A DNA stretch of 64,000 bases from contig NZ_JBAJIJ010000001.1 of NCBI RefSeq assembly GCF_036867135.1, positions 868,001 to 932,000 of the forward strand. The letters run 5' to 3'. Source of the stretch: Aeromicrobium sp. Sec7.5. Lineage in GTDB: Bacteria > Actinomycetota > Actinomycetes > Propionibacteriales > Nocardioidaceae. Every line of letters starts with the position of its first letter. Position 1 is the stretch's first letter. Below are positions 8,549 through 21,550 of the stretch, piece by piece. The translations under genes were made by a program, and so were the position numbers. The notes under the pieces are model-generated. The model searched no databases and was not told the origin of the DNA. It saw only the letters and a list, made by a program, of their open reading frames with translations.

Positions 8549-9223
8549 ATGGCCAGGAGCAAGGACACCTCGCCGACCGCGCCGGTCATCGTGCTGGGAC
8601 TCGGCCGGTTCGGACTCGCTGTCGCGCGCTCGCTCGTGCAGCTGGGCCACGACGTGCTCGCGGTCGACGAGCGCGCCGAGATCGTGCAGAAGCACGCGAG
8701 CGACTTCACGCACGTCGTCGCGGCCGACACCACCGACACCGAGGCGCTGCGCCAGATCGGTGCCGAGCAGTTCGAGATCGCGGTCGTCGGCATCGGCACC
8801 GACATCGAGGCGAGCGTGCTGACGGTCCTCGGACTGCTGGACCTGGGCGTCAACGAGGTCTGGGCCAAGGCCATCAGCGGCAAGCACGCGGCGATCCTCG
8901 AGCGGGTCGGGGCGACCCACGTGATCCGTCCCGAGTCGCAGATGGGCAAGCGGGTCGCCCACCTCGTGACCGGCACGATGACCGACTTCATCGAGTTCGA
9001 CGACGGCTTCGCGATCGCCCGCACACGGGCACCGCAGTGCTCCGAGGCGAAGACGCTCTCGGAGGCCAACCTCCGTCAGCGCTACGGCGTCACGATCGTC
9101 GGGGTCAAGACCCGCGGCGAGGACTTCACGTACGCCCGACCCGAGACCTACGTGACCAACGGCGACGAGCTCATCGTCTCGGGGCCGACCCCGAAGGTCG
9201 AGGCGTTCTGCGCGCTGACCTGA
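8549..9223 (+). CDS. TrkA/KtrA family potassium channel regulatory subunit
   Basis: 224 residues. The N-terminal RCK/TrkA_N domain begins with VIVLGLGRFGLAVA, a Rossmann GxGxxG nucleotide site, and has an acidic residue at the end of strand 2 (AVDERAE) for ribose binding. The C-terminal half (from about residue 140) is a TrkA_C ligand-binding domain. It is cytoplasmic and controls opening of the adjacent TrkH/KtrB channel in response to nucleotides. The ATG at 8549 is preceded by TAGGAG that includes the stop of the channel gene, so the two are co-translated. Confidence 0.94.
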   Translation: MARSKDTSPTAPVIVLGLGRFGLAVARSLVQLGHDVLAVDERAEIVQKHASDFTHVVAADTTDTEALRQIGAEQFEIAVVGIGTDIEASVLTVLGLLDLGVNEVWAKAISGKHAAILERVGATHVIRPESQMGKRVAHLVTGTMTDFIEFDDGFAIARTRAPQCSEAKTLSEANLRQRYGVTIVGVKTRGEDFTYARPETYVTNGDELIVSGPTPKVEAFCALT

Positions 9224-9524
9224 GCGCGGGTGCGGTCGCCGGGTGATGCGGTCCGGCGATCGGCGCGGGACAGGCGGCATGGACCGACGAGCGGGGTCGA
9301 GGCTGCCTGGACTCGAACTGGGCCCGGCAATTCGTCACCGGGCACGGCACATTCGCCGTGCCCCGCGACCACGTGCCGTGCCGACTCCGTCATTCGACTG
9401 CGTCGAGCGAGGTGCGTGGTTCGATCGAGGTGTCCGCAAGCCCGCGCCTCGTGGCCCATGCCGCTTGTCCCGCTGACACGCTGAGCCTCAGCCAACGGTG
9501 CCCGGCACCGGATAGGCTGGTCAC
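9224..9524. other. 301-bp intergenic region with one strong hairpin
   Basis: No supportable gene. The only clear structure is a 9-bp perfect stem (GGGCACGGC at 9340-9348, GCCGTGCCC at 9355-9363) around a 6-base loop, without a T tract, which could end the ktr operon. The last 12 bases are the -10 region of the Trm112-like gene. The rest shows nothing I can assign. Confidence 0.5.
9340..9363 (+). terminator. Possible terminator hairpin after the ktr operon
   Basis: A 9-bp perfect G/C stem with the loop ACATTC; no T run follows, as is common for actinobacterial terminators. It lies 117 bases past the stop, which weakens the call. Confidence 0.4.
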
Positions 9525-9692
9525 ATGTTCCTCGACCCGGGCCTGCTGGAGATCCTCGTCTGCCCCCAGTGCCGGGACCGCCTCTTCGTCGACGAGGAGG
9601 CCTCGGAGCTCGTCTGCCAGGCGTGCCAGCTGGCCTACCCCGTGTCCGACGGGATCCCCACGATGCTGGTGCACGAGGCCCGCGCCGTCTGA
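9525..9692 (+). CDS. Trm112 family small zinc-binding protein
   Basis: 55 residues, the usual length. Two pairs of cysteines, CPQC near residue 13 and CQAC near residue 31, form the zinc knuckle, and [11 protein letters not shown] is the family C-terminal signature. Trm112-type proteins in eukaryotes and archaea, and some bacteria, stabilise SAM-dependent methyltransferases of tRNA, rRNA or release factors; the bacterial partner here is unknown. The ATG at 9525 lies six bases after TAGGCT (9513-9518), so the mRNA is predicted to be leaderless. It sits just upstream of ahcY, which removes the methyltransferase by-product SAH. Confidence 0.88.
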   Translation: MFLDPGLLEILVCPQCRDRLFVDEEASELVCQACQLAYPVSDGIPTMLVHEARAV

Positions 9693-9750
9693 GCCGGCAA
9701 CGTCACGCCGCCGTTACCCAAGTCCGTCACCGGGACTGGTCACGGGCAGT

Positions 9751-9756
9751 TACGAT
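9751..9756 (+). promoter_or_regulatory. -10 element of ahcY
   Basis: TACGAT ends seven bases before the ATG at 9764. It favours 9764 over the in-frame ATG at 9755, which lies inside the -10 box. Confidence 0.6.
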
Positions 9757-9763
9757 GGGTTCC

Positions 9764-11191
<1,428 letters not shown>

Positions 11192-11246
11192 GCCTGAAGC
11201 CCTGAACCGGAAGAACTGACACACCGCCGTCGGCGGTCCCACCCCC

Positions 11247-11942
11247 ATGAGCCAGCGCCGCACTCACCACGACCGTGTCCTCATCGTCGATGACGACGCG
11301 TCGCTGGCCGAGATGCTGTCGATCGTGCTCGAGGGGGAGGGGCTGACGACGGCGGTGTGTCGTTCCGGCGACAAGGTGCTGGCGGCCCTGGGCTCGTTCC
11401 GGCCGGACGTCGTCCTGCTCGACCTGATGCTGCCGGGGGTCGACGGCATGGAGGTGTGCCGGCGGATCCGCGACAGCTCCAACGTGCCGATCGTGATGCT
11501 GACGGCGCGCTCCGACACCGACGACGTCGTGGCCGGGCTCGCGGCCGGAGCCGACGACTACATCGTCAAGCCGTTCAAGAACTCCGAGCTGGTCGCCCGC
11601 ATCCGCGCCCGGCTGCGACGCACCGACCAGATCCTCGAGCCCCTGGTCTTCGGCGACATCGTGCTCGACCCGTCGGGCCACACCGTCGAGCGCGCGGGCC
11701 AGCCCCTCGATCTCACACCGCTGGAGTTCGACCTCCTGGCGTGCCTGCTGGGCACGCCGGAGCAGGTCTTCACCCGGGAGGTGCTCCTGCAGAAGGTCTG
11801 GGGCTACCACCACCCCGGTGACACCAAGCTCGTCAACGTCCACATGACACGACTGCGGTCGAAGATCGAGGACGACGCCGAGAACCCGAGCATCATCCGC
11901 ACCGTGCGAGGCGTGGGGTACCAGGCGATCGCACCCGGATGA
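11247..11942 (+). CDS. mtrA: Two-component response regulator MtrA
   Basis: 231 residues, OmpR/PhoB class. The receiver domain has DDD at about residues 15-17, the phospho-acceptor in DVVLLDLMLPG near residue 58, and the conserved Lys in IVKPF near 107. The C-terminal winged helix (about residues 135-228) includes LTPLEFDLLACL and VHMTRLRSKIE. In actinobacteria MtrA controls cell-wall hydrolases, division and replication genes. It overlaps mtrB by four bases, giving the conserved mtrA-mtrB-lpqB operon. Confidence 0.96.
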   Translation: MSQRRTHHDRVLIVDDDASLAEMLSIVLEGEGLTTAVCRSGDKVLAALGSFRPDVVLLDLMLPGVDGMEVCRRIRDSSNVPIVMLTARSDTDDVVAGLAAGADDYIVKPFKNSELVARIRARLRRTDQILEPLVFGDIVLDPSGHTVERAGQPLDLTPLEFDLLACLLGTPEQVFTREVLLQKVWGYHHPGDTKLVNVHMTRLRSKIEDDAENPSIIRTVRGVGYQAIAPG

Positions 11943-13510
11943 GGTGGATCCGTCGTGGGCTGCGGGCGGCGACGGGTCGAGCCCTGCGGCAGTGGCGCCG
12001 CTCGATCCGTCTTCGCGTCGTCGGGAGCACCGTCGCTCTGACGACGCTGGCGATCGGGCTCACGGGCTGGGCGCTGCTGGCCCAGGTCGCCGACGGGCTC
12101 GCGGAGGCTCGCAGCGAGAGTGCCGTCGCCGAGGCGCGTGCCGGGCTCGACCGCGTGCGGGCCCAGCTCGAGACCACCACGGCCACCGATGCCTCCGCCG
12201 CCAGCGAGGCGGTGGCGCAGATCGTCGACTCCTTGACGCAGAGCGGCCAGGGCCAGGGCCGCTACGACGTCCTCGTCGAGGGCCCGCTGGGCGGTGGGGG
12301 CGAGACGGCGCCCGTGCGCTCCTCCGGCGGGGTGTCGGTCGAGATCGTCCCGGACGACCTCGTTCGGACCGTCGCCTCGTCCGACGGGCTCTACTTCCGG
12401 TTCGCCGAGGTGTCGATCCCGGACGAGGGGGCCGTTCCGGTCGTCGTGGTCGGGAGCCGGCTCGACGTGCCCTCGACCGGCGACGACTACGGCCTGTACT
12501 ACGTCTTCAGCATGGCCGACCAGCAGGAGACGCTCGATCTGGTGCGCAACGCGACGGCCCTCGCCGGGCTCGCCATGATCGTCATGGTCGGTGGCGTCGC
12601 CTACGTCATGTCGCGCCAGGTGCTCGAGCCGGTTCGCCGGGCCCGTCGCACGGCGGAGCGGTTCGCCGCGGGGCACCTCGAGCAGCGGATGCACGTGCGC
12701 GGTGAGGACGACATCGCCCGGCTGTCGGAGTCCTTCAACCAGATGGCGGCCAGCCTGCAGTCGCAGATCGCCCGGCTGGAGAACCTCTCGAAGCTCCAGC
12801 AGCGGTTCGTGTCGGACGTGTCGCACGAGCTGCGCACGCCGCTCACGACGATCTCGATGGCCGGCGACGTGCTCCACGAGGCACGATCTGGCTGGGAGCC
12901 GTCGACGGCGCGCGCGGCGGAGCTGCTGCGCCGCGAGCTCACCCGGTTCGAGGAGCTCCTGGCCGACCTCATGGACCTCTCGCGGTTCGACGCCGAGGCC
13001 GCCCAGCTGGAGCTCGAGACGATCGACCTGTCGGAGGTGGCGCGCGACCTGGCCCACGACCCGGTGCTGGCCCGCAAGGGCATCGAGGTCCGTGTCGTGG
13101 GCGCGGACGCGCCGGTGGTCACCGAGGCCGACCGGCGACGCGTCGACCGGGTGCTGCGCAATCTCGTGGCGAACGCCGCGGCCTACAGCCGCTCCGCCGA
13201 CGTCGTCGTCTCGGTGGCCGAGAACGACCGGTCCGTCTCGCTGTCAGTGCGCGACCACGGCATCGGACTCACGGCCGAGGAGTCGCTGCGGGTGTTCGAC
13301 CGCTTCTGGCGAGCCGACCCGGCACGCGCAGCCGGCGGCACCGGACTCGGTCTCGCGATCGCCAGGGGCGACGCCCGTCTGCACGGGGGCGAGCTGCACC
13401 TGGGCAGCATCCCCGGGCGTGGCACCGACTTCGTCCTGACCCTCCCGAAGCCGGACGGTGACGTGAGCCGTCCGGCGTTGGAGCCCATGCGAGAGGCCGG
13501 GGACGCATGA
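11939..13510 (+). CDS. mtrB: Sensor histidine kinase MtrB
   Basis: 523 residues. One membrane helix near residues 25-48 and a second near 200-222 flank an extracytoplasmic sensor region; HAMP follows, then the phospho-acceptor helix SDVSHELRTPLTT near residue 295, the N box (NLVANAAAYS) and G boxes (DHGIGL, GGTGLGLAI). It phosphorylates MtrA. Start ATG is within the overlap with mtrA, and the gene overlaps lpqB by four bases, so all three are coupled. Confidence 0.95.
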   Translation: MRWIRRGLRAATGRALRQWRRSIRLRVVGSTVALTTLAIGLTGWALLAQVADGLAEARSESAVAEARAGLDRVRAQLETTTATDASAASEAVAQIVDSLTQSGQGQGRYDVLVEGPLGGGGETAPVRSSGGVSVEIVPDDLVRTVASSDGLYFRFAEVSIPDEGAVPVVVVGSRLDVPSTGDDYGLYYVFSMADQQETLDLVRNATALAGLAMIVMVGGVAYVMSRQVLEPVRRARRTAERFAAGHLEQRMHVRGEDDIARLSESFNQMAASLQSQIARLENLSKLQQRFVSDVSHELRTPLTTISMAGDVLHEARSGWEPSTARAAELLRRELTRFEELLADLMDLSRFDAEAAQLELETIDLSEVARDLAHDPVLARKGIEVRVVGADAPVVTEADRRRVDRVLRNLVANAAAYSRSADVVVSVAENDRSVSLSVRDHGIGLTAEESLRVFDRFWRADPARAAGGTGLGLAIARGDARLHGGELHLGSIPGRGTDFVLTLPKPDGDVSRPALEPMREAGDA

Positions 13511-15180
13511 AGCGGCTGCTGGCGGCCCTGGTGCTGGTGCTGGTGCTGCCGGCGTGTGCCGGGCTGCCCACCTCGACCGATGTCGAGCGCGCCAGCGACG
13601 ACGCCGCCGAGGGCGACCTGATCACGTACCAGCCGGCCCCCCCGGCGCCCGGGGCGGAGCCCGCCGAGGTCGTGGCCGGCTTCCTCGACGCGATGCTGGC
13701 CTACCCCGTCTCGAGCGGGACCGCGAGCGCCTACCTGTCGAGCGAGGCGGCGGCCGACTGGGCCGCCGGCGACGGGGTGCGCATCTACCGTGCCCCCACG
13801 ATCCGCGTGCAGGAGGTGACCGAGGCATCGGCCAGGGTCGACCTCGAGGTCCAGGAGACCGGTCGCCTCGACCGGACCGGGCACTTCGTGGCGTCGAACG
13901 GCCCGTCCGACGTCACGCTCGAGCTGGTCAAGGACGCGGGGGAGTGGCGCATCTCCAACCCGCCCCCTGGCCTGGCCATCACCCGCGGGTACTTCGAGAC
14001 CTACTACCGCGCGCTCGACGTCTTCCTGTTCGACGTCGCCGGTGACGCGCTCGTGGCCGATCCCGTCCACCTGCAGGTTGGTGACCGGCTCGCGACGTCG
14101 TTGACGGCCGCCCTGGTGGCCGGGTCCCCGCCGAAGGTCGCGGGCGAGACCCGCACCTACGTCCCGGAGGCGAGCGAGTGGAAGCCGGCCGTCACGGTCG
14201 CGCAGGGTCGCGCCACGGTCGAGTTCGACGCGTCCCTCACGACCCTCGACGTCGAGGTCCGCCGCCGGCTCTCGGCGCAGGTCGTCCGCACTCTCGGCCA
14301 GGTGCCGGAGGTCGACGTCGTGCGGATTGTGGGCAGTGACGGTCCGCTCGTGGCCGGCGGCACCGCGGACCAGCCGGTCACCGCCTGGGGCGGCTTCGAC
14401 CCGGCCCCGGCCACGGGCCGACCCGGAGCAGTCGTCGACGACGTCGTCTCCACGTTGTCCGGGGGCGTCGCGACCCCGGTCGAGGGACTGCCCGAGGAGG
14501 TGGCCGCCTCGGCGGTCCTCGTGGCCACCCGCCCGGGTGCGTGGGCCGCGGTCGGCGGGGACGGCGTGGTCCGGGTCGTCGACGCCGACGGTCAACAGGT
14601 CGAGCAGACCGCTGGGGTCCTGTCGATCTCCTGGGACGTGCAGGGGCGCCTCTGGGTCGCCGACCGCCCGCAGGGCCAGCTGAGGGTGCGGCTGCTGACG
14701 GGTGCCGGGGTCGAGACGGTGTCGATCGCCGCCGGTCTGGACCGGGTGACGGCCTTCGCCCTCGAGCCCGGAGGCACGCGGTACGCGGTGACGCGGGGGT
14801 CCGGAGACGTTCTGGCAGGAGCCGTGACCGTCGCCACCGACGGGGCGGTGCCCCAGCTGGCCGCTCCCGTGCGGATCGCGCCGGACGTCGTGAACCCCGC
14901 CGGTGTCGTCTGGCTCGGCGCGACCCGTGTCGCGGTGGTGGGTGACGGCGAGACCGGGCGCCAGGTGTACCGGGCCTCGATCGACGGCTCACCCTCGGAC
15001 GCGTCGGCCGGCACGGCTCCTCGCCTGCCCAACGTGGCCATCACGGCGCTCGCGGCCGGGACCGGCGACGATCCGGACCTGTACGTCACCGACGACCGGT
15101 CCCGGCTCTGGTACCTGCCGGCCGGTGGTGCGTGGCGCCTGCTCGGCGTGACGGCGCGAGGGCTGACGAGCGGGCGGTGA
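13507..15180 (+). CDS. lpqB: Lipoprotein LpqB (MtrAB accessory factor)
   Basis: 557 residues. The N-terminus is a lipoprotein signal with the lipobox LPAC (Cys near residue 17), so the protein is anchored outside the membrane. It contains the GerMN-like region seen in LpqB (about residues 200-270) and a C-terminal beta-propeller-like region. In mycobacteria and Streptomyces LpqB interacts with MtrB and modulates signalling. The start overlaps mtrB by four bases. The sequence is full length with no interruption. Confidence 0.94.
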   Translation: MKRLLAALVLVLVLPACAGLPTSTDVERASDDAAEGDLITYQPAPPAPGAEPAEVVAGFLDAMLAYPVSSGTASAYLSSEAAADWAAGDGVRIYRAPTIRVQEVTEASARVDLEVQETGRLDRTGHFVASNGPSDVTLELVKDAGEWRISNPPPGLAITRGYFETYYRALDVFLFDVAGDALVADPVHLQVGDRLATSLTAALVAGSPPKVAGETRTYVPEASEWKPAVTVAQGRATVEFDASLTTLDVEVRRRLSAQVVRTLGQVPEVDVVRIVGSDGPLVAGGTADQPVTAWGGFDPAPATGRPGAVVDDVVSTLSGGVATPVEGLPEEVAASAVLVATRPGAWAAVGGDGVVRVVDADGQQVEQTAGVLSISWDVQGRLWVADRPQGQLRVRLLTGAGVETVSIAAGLDRVTAFALEPGGTRYAVTRGSGDVLAGAVTVATDGAVPQLAAPVRIAPDVVNPAGVVWLGATRVAVVGDGETGRQVYRASIDGSPSDASAGTAPRLPNVAITALAAGTGDDPDLYVTDDRSRLWYLPAGGAWRLLGVTARGLTSGR

Positions 15181-15257
15181 GCGTCCACAGGCCGTCGCGG
15201 TCCACGTGAGCGTCGCCACCACCTCCGAACGGCCCGTTCGAGGGGCAGGGTCGACGT

Positions 15258-15950
15258 GTGCACCTCGGGAACTCGTGGCGGTCGGCGGCCGCCGACCTCG
15301 CCGTCGGCGCTGACTGCGCCGGGTGCGGCACCCCGGGCCTGGGGTGGTGCCGCGCGTGCGCGGTCGCCTGTCGGCCCGTCCCGCGGCTCGTGGCCGGCGT
15401 CGCCGACGTCCCGGTCCTGGCGGTGCTGGACAACGTCGGACCGGCCGCCCGCGTCGTGGTCGCCTGGAAGGACCGGGGCCGCCTGGGACTCACGGATCCG
15501 CTGGGGCGGTTGCTCGCGGTGGGGTGCTCACTGGTGCCGCCTGCGGCACGGCCGGCACTCGTCCCCGTGCCGACCTCTCGCGCCCAGGTGCGGCGGCGCG
15601 GCGCGGACCCGATGCGACTGCTCGCGGCCCGGGCGGCCACCGAGCTGCGATCCGTCGGGATCGATGCGGTGCCGATGCCCGTGCTGCGTCGCGTGCGCGC
15701 CACGCGCGACCAGGCGGGTCTGGGAGCGCGGGCGCGCGGGGTCAACGTGGAGGGTGCCTTCGCCGCGGACCGATCGGTCGTGGCCCGCTGCGTCCGGGCA
15801 GGGATCGACGAGGTGCTCGTGGTCGACGACGTGCTCACGACCGGGGCATCCGTGCGGGAGGCGGTGCGCGCTCTCGCCGCGGCGGGGGTGCGGACCTCGG
15901 CCGTCGTGGTGGTCGCCCACACGCCCCGGCCGGGAGCCGCACCCACCTGA
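15258..15950 (+). CDS. ComF family phosphoribosyltransferase-like protein
   Basis: 230 residues. An N-terminal zinc-ribbon-like CAGCGTPGLGWCRAC, about residues 20-35, precedes a type I phosphoribosyltransferase fold with the PRPP-binding loop VLVVDDVLTTGASV near residue 190. ComF proteins are linked to DNA uptake and recombination, but their reaction is not well defined. GTG at 15258 lies six bases after CAGGGT (15246-15251), suggesting leaderless expression. It sits between lpqB and hpf, as in many actinobacteria. Confidence 0.88.
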   Translation: MHLGNSWRSAAADLAVGADCAGCGTPGLGWCRACAVACRPVPRLVAGVADVPVLAVLDNVGPAARVVVAWKDRGRLGLTDPLGRLLAVGCSLVPPAARPALVPVPTSRAQVRRRGADPMRLLAARAATELRSVGIDAVPMPVLRRVRATRDQAGLGARARGVNVEGAFAADRSVVARCVRAGIDEVLVVDDVLTTGASVREAVRALAAAGVRTSAVVVVAHTPRPGAAPT

Positions 15951-16000
15951 GAAGTACGAGAACTTCGCGCGGCACCCTTTCGCCGGAGGGCCGCGCGGTC

Positions 16001-16045
16001 TACGGTCATGAACATGGCATGAACGTTCGTCCACCGATACGGAGG
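16001..16045 (+). promoter_or_regulatory. Promoter and ribosome binding site of hpf
   Basis: -10 TACGGT at 16001-16006 with TTTCGC 17 bp upstream as a weak -35. CATGAAC occurs twice just downstream, at 16007-16013 and 16018-16024 (11-bp period). GGAGG at 16041-16045 is five bases before the ATG. Unlike many neighbours, this gene has a true 5' leader. Confidence 0.55.
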
Positions 16046-16050
16046 CACTC

Positions 16051-16671
16051 ATGGAAATCGTCGTCACGGGCCGCAACAGCGAGATCTCGGAAAGATTCCG
16101 TGAGCGGGTCCACGAGAAGCTGCAGCGCATCGACAAGTTCGACAGTCGCCAGCGGATCAGCCGGATCGACGTCGAAGTGACCCATGAGAAGAACCCCCGC
16201 CAGCACGACCGGGCGGCACGGGTCGAGCTCACCCTCCGCTCGCGGGGCCCGGTCGTCCGCGCCGAGGCGTGCTCGACCGACCAGGCCTCCGCACTCGACG
16301 CCGCGGTCGACAAGCTCCACTCGCGCCTGCGTCGGTCCGCTGACCGGCAGCGGATCCATCACGGTCAGCACGCACCCGTCTCGCTCGCCGAGGCCACGTC
16401 GACCGTGCCGGAAGGCCTCCTCGTCGACGCCGCGCCGGTCGTCGACGAGCCAGCGCCGCCCGTCCAGATCGAGGGCGACGGTCCGATGGTCGTCCGTGAG
16501 AAGACGCACCGAGCCCCGGCGATCACGCTGGACCAGGCCCTGTACGAGATGGAGCTCGTCGGGCACGACTTCTACCTCTTCGTCGAGAAGGACTCGATGC
16601 AGCCGAGCGTCGTGTACCGGCGCCGCGGCTACGACTACGGCGTGATCCACCTGGACCCGTCGCAGGACTGA
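16051..16671 (+). CDS. hpf: Ribosome hibernation promoting factor, long form
   Basis: 206 residues. The N-terminal domain (about 1-100), MEIVVTGRNSEIS onward, has the beta-alpha-beta-beta-beta-alpha HPF/YfiA fold that sits in the 30S decoding site. The C-terminal domain (about 145-206), with LDQALYEMELVGHDFYLFV and YGVIHLD, is the dimerisation module that joins two 70S particles into 100S. Both domains are complete. A strong hairpin terminator follows at 16686-16720. Confidence 0.96.
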   Translation: MEIVVTGRNSEISERFRERVHEKLQRIDKFDSRQRISRIDVEVTHEKNPRQHDRAARVELTLRSRGPVVRAEACSTDQASALDAAVDKLHSRLRRSADRQRIHHGQHAPVSLAEATSTVPEGLLVDAAPVVDEPAPPVQIEGDGPMVVREKTHRAPAITLDQALYEMELVGHDFYLFVEKDSMQPSVVYRRRGYDYGVIHLDPSQD

Positions 16672-16685
16672 CGAGCCGGGTTCGA

Positions 16686-16720
16686 ACGGGGCGTGGATCG
16701 GCTGTCGATCCGCGCCCCGT
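16686..16720 (+). terminator. Terminator hairpin after hpf
   Basis: 15-bp stem (arms 16686-16700 and 16706-16720) with one G-T wobble and the 5-base loop GCTGT. No T tract. Confidence 0.7.
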
Positions 16721-16819
16721 CCGTGCGGAGGGGGCGCCAGGCGCCTCGGTCGTGCTCGAAACTTGGGCGTCCGTGCCGGTCCCCGTGCGAACTCAGCGCT
16801 GCGTGGCATAGTTCACTGC

Positions 16820-17479
16820 GTGGCCGACGACAGACAGCGCATCCGCGTCCTCCTCGTCGACGATCAAGAGCTGTTCCGGCGTGGCGTCAGCATGGTGCTC
16901 AGCGCTGATCCCGACCTGGACCTCGTCGAGGTCAACGGGGGCGACGAGGCCCTCGCCCAGGTGGCCGAGAACCCGCCCGACGTCGTTCTGCTCGACGTCC
17001 GGATGCCCGGTCGTAGCGGCGTCGAGATCTGCGGCGCGATCAAGGCCACGTCGCCGACCACGGGCATCATCATGCTGACCGCCAGCGACGACGAGTCCGA
17101 CCTCTACGAGTCGATCAGGAGCGGTGCGTCCGGCTACCTTCTCAAGGACGGCTCGACGTACGACCAGGTCGCCGAGGCGGTTCGTCTGGTCGCGTCCGGA
17201 CAGTCACTCATCAGCCCCACGATGGCCACGAAGCTGCTGGAGGAGTTCGTCCAGATCTCCAAGGGCCCGGCCCCCTCGGCGAGCCTGACCGCCCGCGAGC
17301 TCCAGGTGCTGCGGCTCGTCGCCCGTGGCCTCTCCAACCGCGAGATCGCCGGCGAGCTGTTCATCAGCGAGAACACGGTCAAGAACCACATCCGCAACAT
17401 CCTGGAGAAGCTGCAGATGAAGTCGCGCATGGAAGCCGCGATGTACGCGGTGCGCAGCAAGCTCGTCGACGACCTCTGA
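16820..17479 (+). CDS. NarL/LuxR-type response regulator (orphan)
   Basis: 219 residues. Receiver domain with VLLVDDQELFR at the N-terminus, the phospho-acceptor Asp in DVVLLDVRMPG near residue 59, and LLKDGS near 110. The C-terminal LuxR HTH begins TARELQVLRLVARGLSNREIA and ends with NTVKNHIRNILEKL. No histidine kinase is adjacent, so the partner is unknown. GTG at 16820 was chosen because CATAGT sits seven bases upstream and the receiver fold begins there; the open frame extends to 16763. The hpf-regulator-ycaQ-secA order suggests a stress-linked role, which is inference. Confidence 0.9.
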   Translation: MADDRQRIRVLLVDDQELFRRGVSMVLSADPDLDLVEVNGGDEALAQVAENPPDVVLLDVRMPGRSGVEICGAIKATSPTTGIIMLTASDDESDLYESIRSGASGYLLKDGSTYDQVAEAVRLVASGQSLISPTMATKLLEEFVQISKGPAPSASLTARELQVLRLVARGLSNREIAGELFISENTVKNHIRNILEKLQMKSRMEAAMYAVRSKLVDDL

Positions 17480-17492
17480 GCCGGGCCCGGTC

Positions 17493-18737
17493 ATGACCAC
17501 CGCACCGGAACGCTTCACCGTCCTGCAGGCGCGCCGTCTCGCGCTCGGCGCGCTGGGCTTCGCGCGGGGTCGGCCCACCGGAACGGTCGGGACACGTCAC
17601 CTCCGCGCCACGATCGACCGCCTGGGGCTGTTCCAGATCGACTCGGTCAACGTGCTGCAACGCGCGCACTACCTGCCGCTGTACTCCCGGCTGGGGCCGT
17701 ACGACGTCGAGATGCTGCACCGGGCGTCCTCGCGCGCGCCGCGCCGCCTGGTCGAGTACTGGGCCCATGAGGCCGCGTTGCTCGACGTACGCCTCTGGCC
17801 GGCCCTCGGCTTCCGCCGGAGCGACGACGCGCGGATGTGGGGCGGGCCGCGGGCCGTGGCCCGGGACAAGCCCGAGTTCGTGTCGTGGGCGCTGGAGGAG
17901 GTTCGTCGACGCGGCCCGCTCACCGCGCGGCAGATCGAGGAGGACCTGCCTCGCGACCGGTCGCACTGGGGGTGGAACTGGTCGGAGGGCAAGCAGGCCC
18001 TCGAGTACCTGTTCTACGTCGGTGCGGTCATGGCGGCCGGGCGCACCACGCAGTTCGAGCGCTCCTACGACCTGCCCGAGCGGGTGCTCCCACCTGAGGT
18101 CGCCGACCTCCCCGACCTGTCCGAGGACGCCGCGCACCGGGTCCTGGTCGAGCACGCCGCCCGGGCCCTCGGCATCGGCACCGCCGCGTGCCTGCGTGAC
18201 TACTTCCGCCTCGCGCCCGCGCCCACCGTCCGGGCGATCGACGAGCTGGCGGACGCCGGGGTGCTCGTGCCCGCCACGATCGACGGCTGGGCCCGCCCTG
18301 CCTGGCGCCACCGGGACGCCACCGTGCCGCGCCGAGTTCGCGCCCGTGCCCTGGTCAGCCCGTTCGACCCGCTGGTGTTCGAGCGCGCCCGCCTGAAGCA
18401 GCTCTTCGACTTCGACTACCGCATCGAGATCTACGTGCCGGCCGAGAAGCGTGTGCACGGCTACTACGTGCTGCCCTTCCTCCTCGGCGACCGCCTGGTG
18501 GCTCGTGTCGACCTGAAGCACGACCGTGCCACCGGCCGGGTGCTGGTGCTCGGGGCGCACGCGGAACCGCATGCTCCCGGGCACACGGCCCACGAGCTGG
18601 CCGACGAGCTCGAGCTCCTGGCCGGGTGGCTGGGAGCCCGTGAGGTCACGGTCGGGGAGCGCGGTGATCTCGCCCCGGCGCTGTCCGATGCCGTCCGTGC
18701 CCGTGCCCGGGCCCGGGAGTCTGGCGATACCGCCTAG
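17493..18737 (+). CDS. YcaQ/AlkX-type winged-helix DNA glycosylase (HTH_42 family)
   Basis: 414 residues of the HTH_42 family, which includes AlkZ and E. coli YcaQ, glycosylases that unhook interstrand crosslinks. The catalytic motif reads FQIDSVN near residue 50, i.e. Q-hydrophobic-D, the YcaQ subtype rather than the Q-x-Q of Alk[15 protein letters not shown] and [12 protein letters not shown] are other family signatures. Soluble. The TAG stop at 18735-18737 is also the first half of the predicted secA -10 box. Substrate breadth in this organism is unknown. Confidence 0.87.
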   Translation: MTTAPERFTVLQARRLALGALGFARGRPTGTVGTRHLRATIDRLGLFQIDSVNVLQRAHYLPLYSRLGPYDVEMLHRASSRAPRRLVEYWAHEAALLDVRLWPALGFRRSDDARMWGGPRAVARDKPEFVSWALEEVRRRGPLTARQIEEDLPRDRSHWGWNWSEGKQALEYLFYVGAVMAAGRTTQFERSYDLPERVLPPEVADLPDLSEDAAHRVLVEHAARALGIGTAACLRDYFRLAPAPTVRAIDELADAGVLVPATIDGWARPAWRHRDATVPRRVRARALVSPFDPLVFERARLKQLFDFDYRIEIYVPAEKRVHGYYVLPFLLGDRLVARVDLKHDRATGRVLVLGAHAEPHAPGHTAHELADELELLAGWLGAREVTVGERGDLAPALSDAVRARARARESGDTA

Positions 18738-18740
18738 ACT
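18735..18740 (+). promoter_or_regulatory. -10 element of secA overlapping the upstream stop codon
   Basis: TAGACT; its TAG is the stop codon of the preceding glycosylase gene. The predicted transcript has about 46 bases of leader, with GAGGAAG 11 bases before the GTG at 18793. Confidence 0.55.
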
Positions 18741-18792
18741 CGACCTGTTCAGGCCATCCTGCTCCGGCCCATCTGCGAGGAAGTGCATCCGC

Positions 18793-21510
<2,718 letters not shown>

Positions 21511-21512
21511 GC

Positions 21513-21546
21513 CCGGCTCGTGGTGGCCTCGGCCACCACGAGCCGG
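21513..21546. terminator. Bidirectional terminator hairpin between secA and the Rv3235-like gene
   Basis: Perfect 14-bp stem (arms 21513-21526 and 21533-21546), loop CCTCGG. It lies three bases after the secA stop and just before the convergent gene's end. Confidence 0.8.
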
Positions 21547-21550
21547 CCGG

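Noticed and set aside
9224..9524. Possible small protein or structured RNA in the 301-bp gap before the Trm112-like gene
   Set aside because: Only a simple hairpin is seen; no ribosome site, conserved RNA motif or convincing start codon.
16007..16029. GAACGTTC near the hpf promoter as a LexA box
   Set aside because: The actinobacterial SOS box needs GAAC and GTTC separated by four bases; here they are adjacent.
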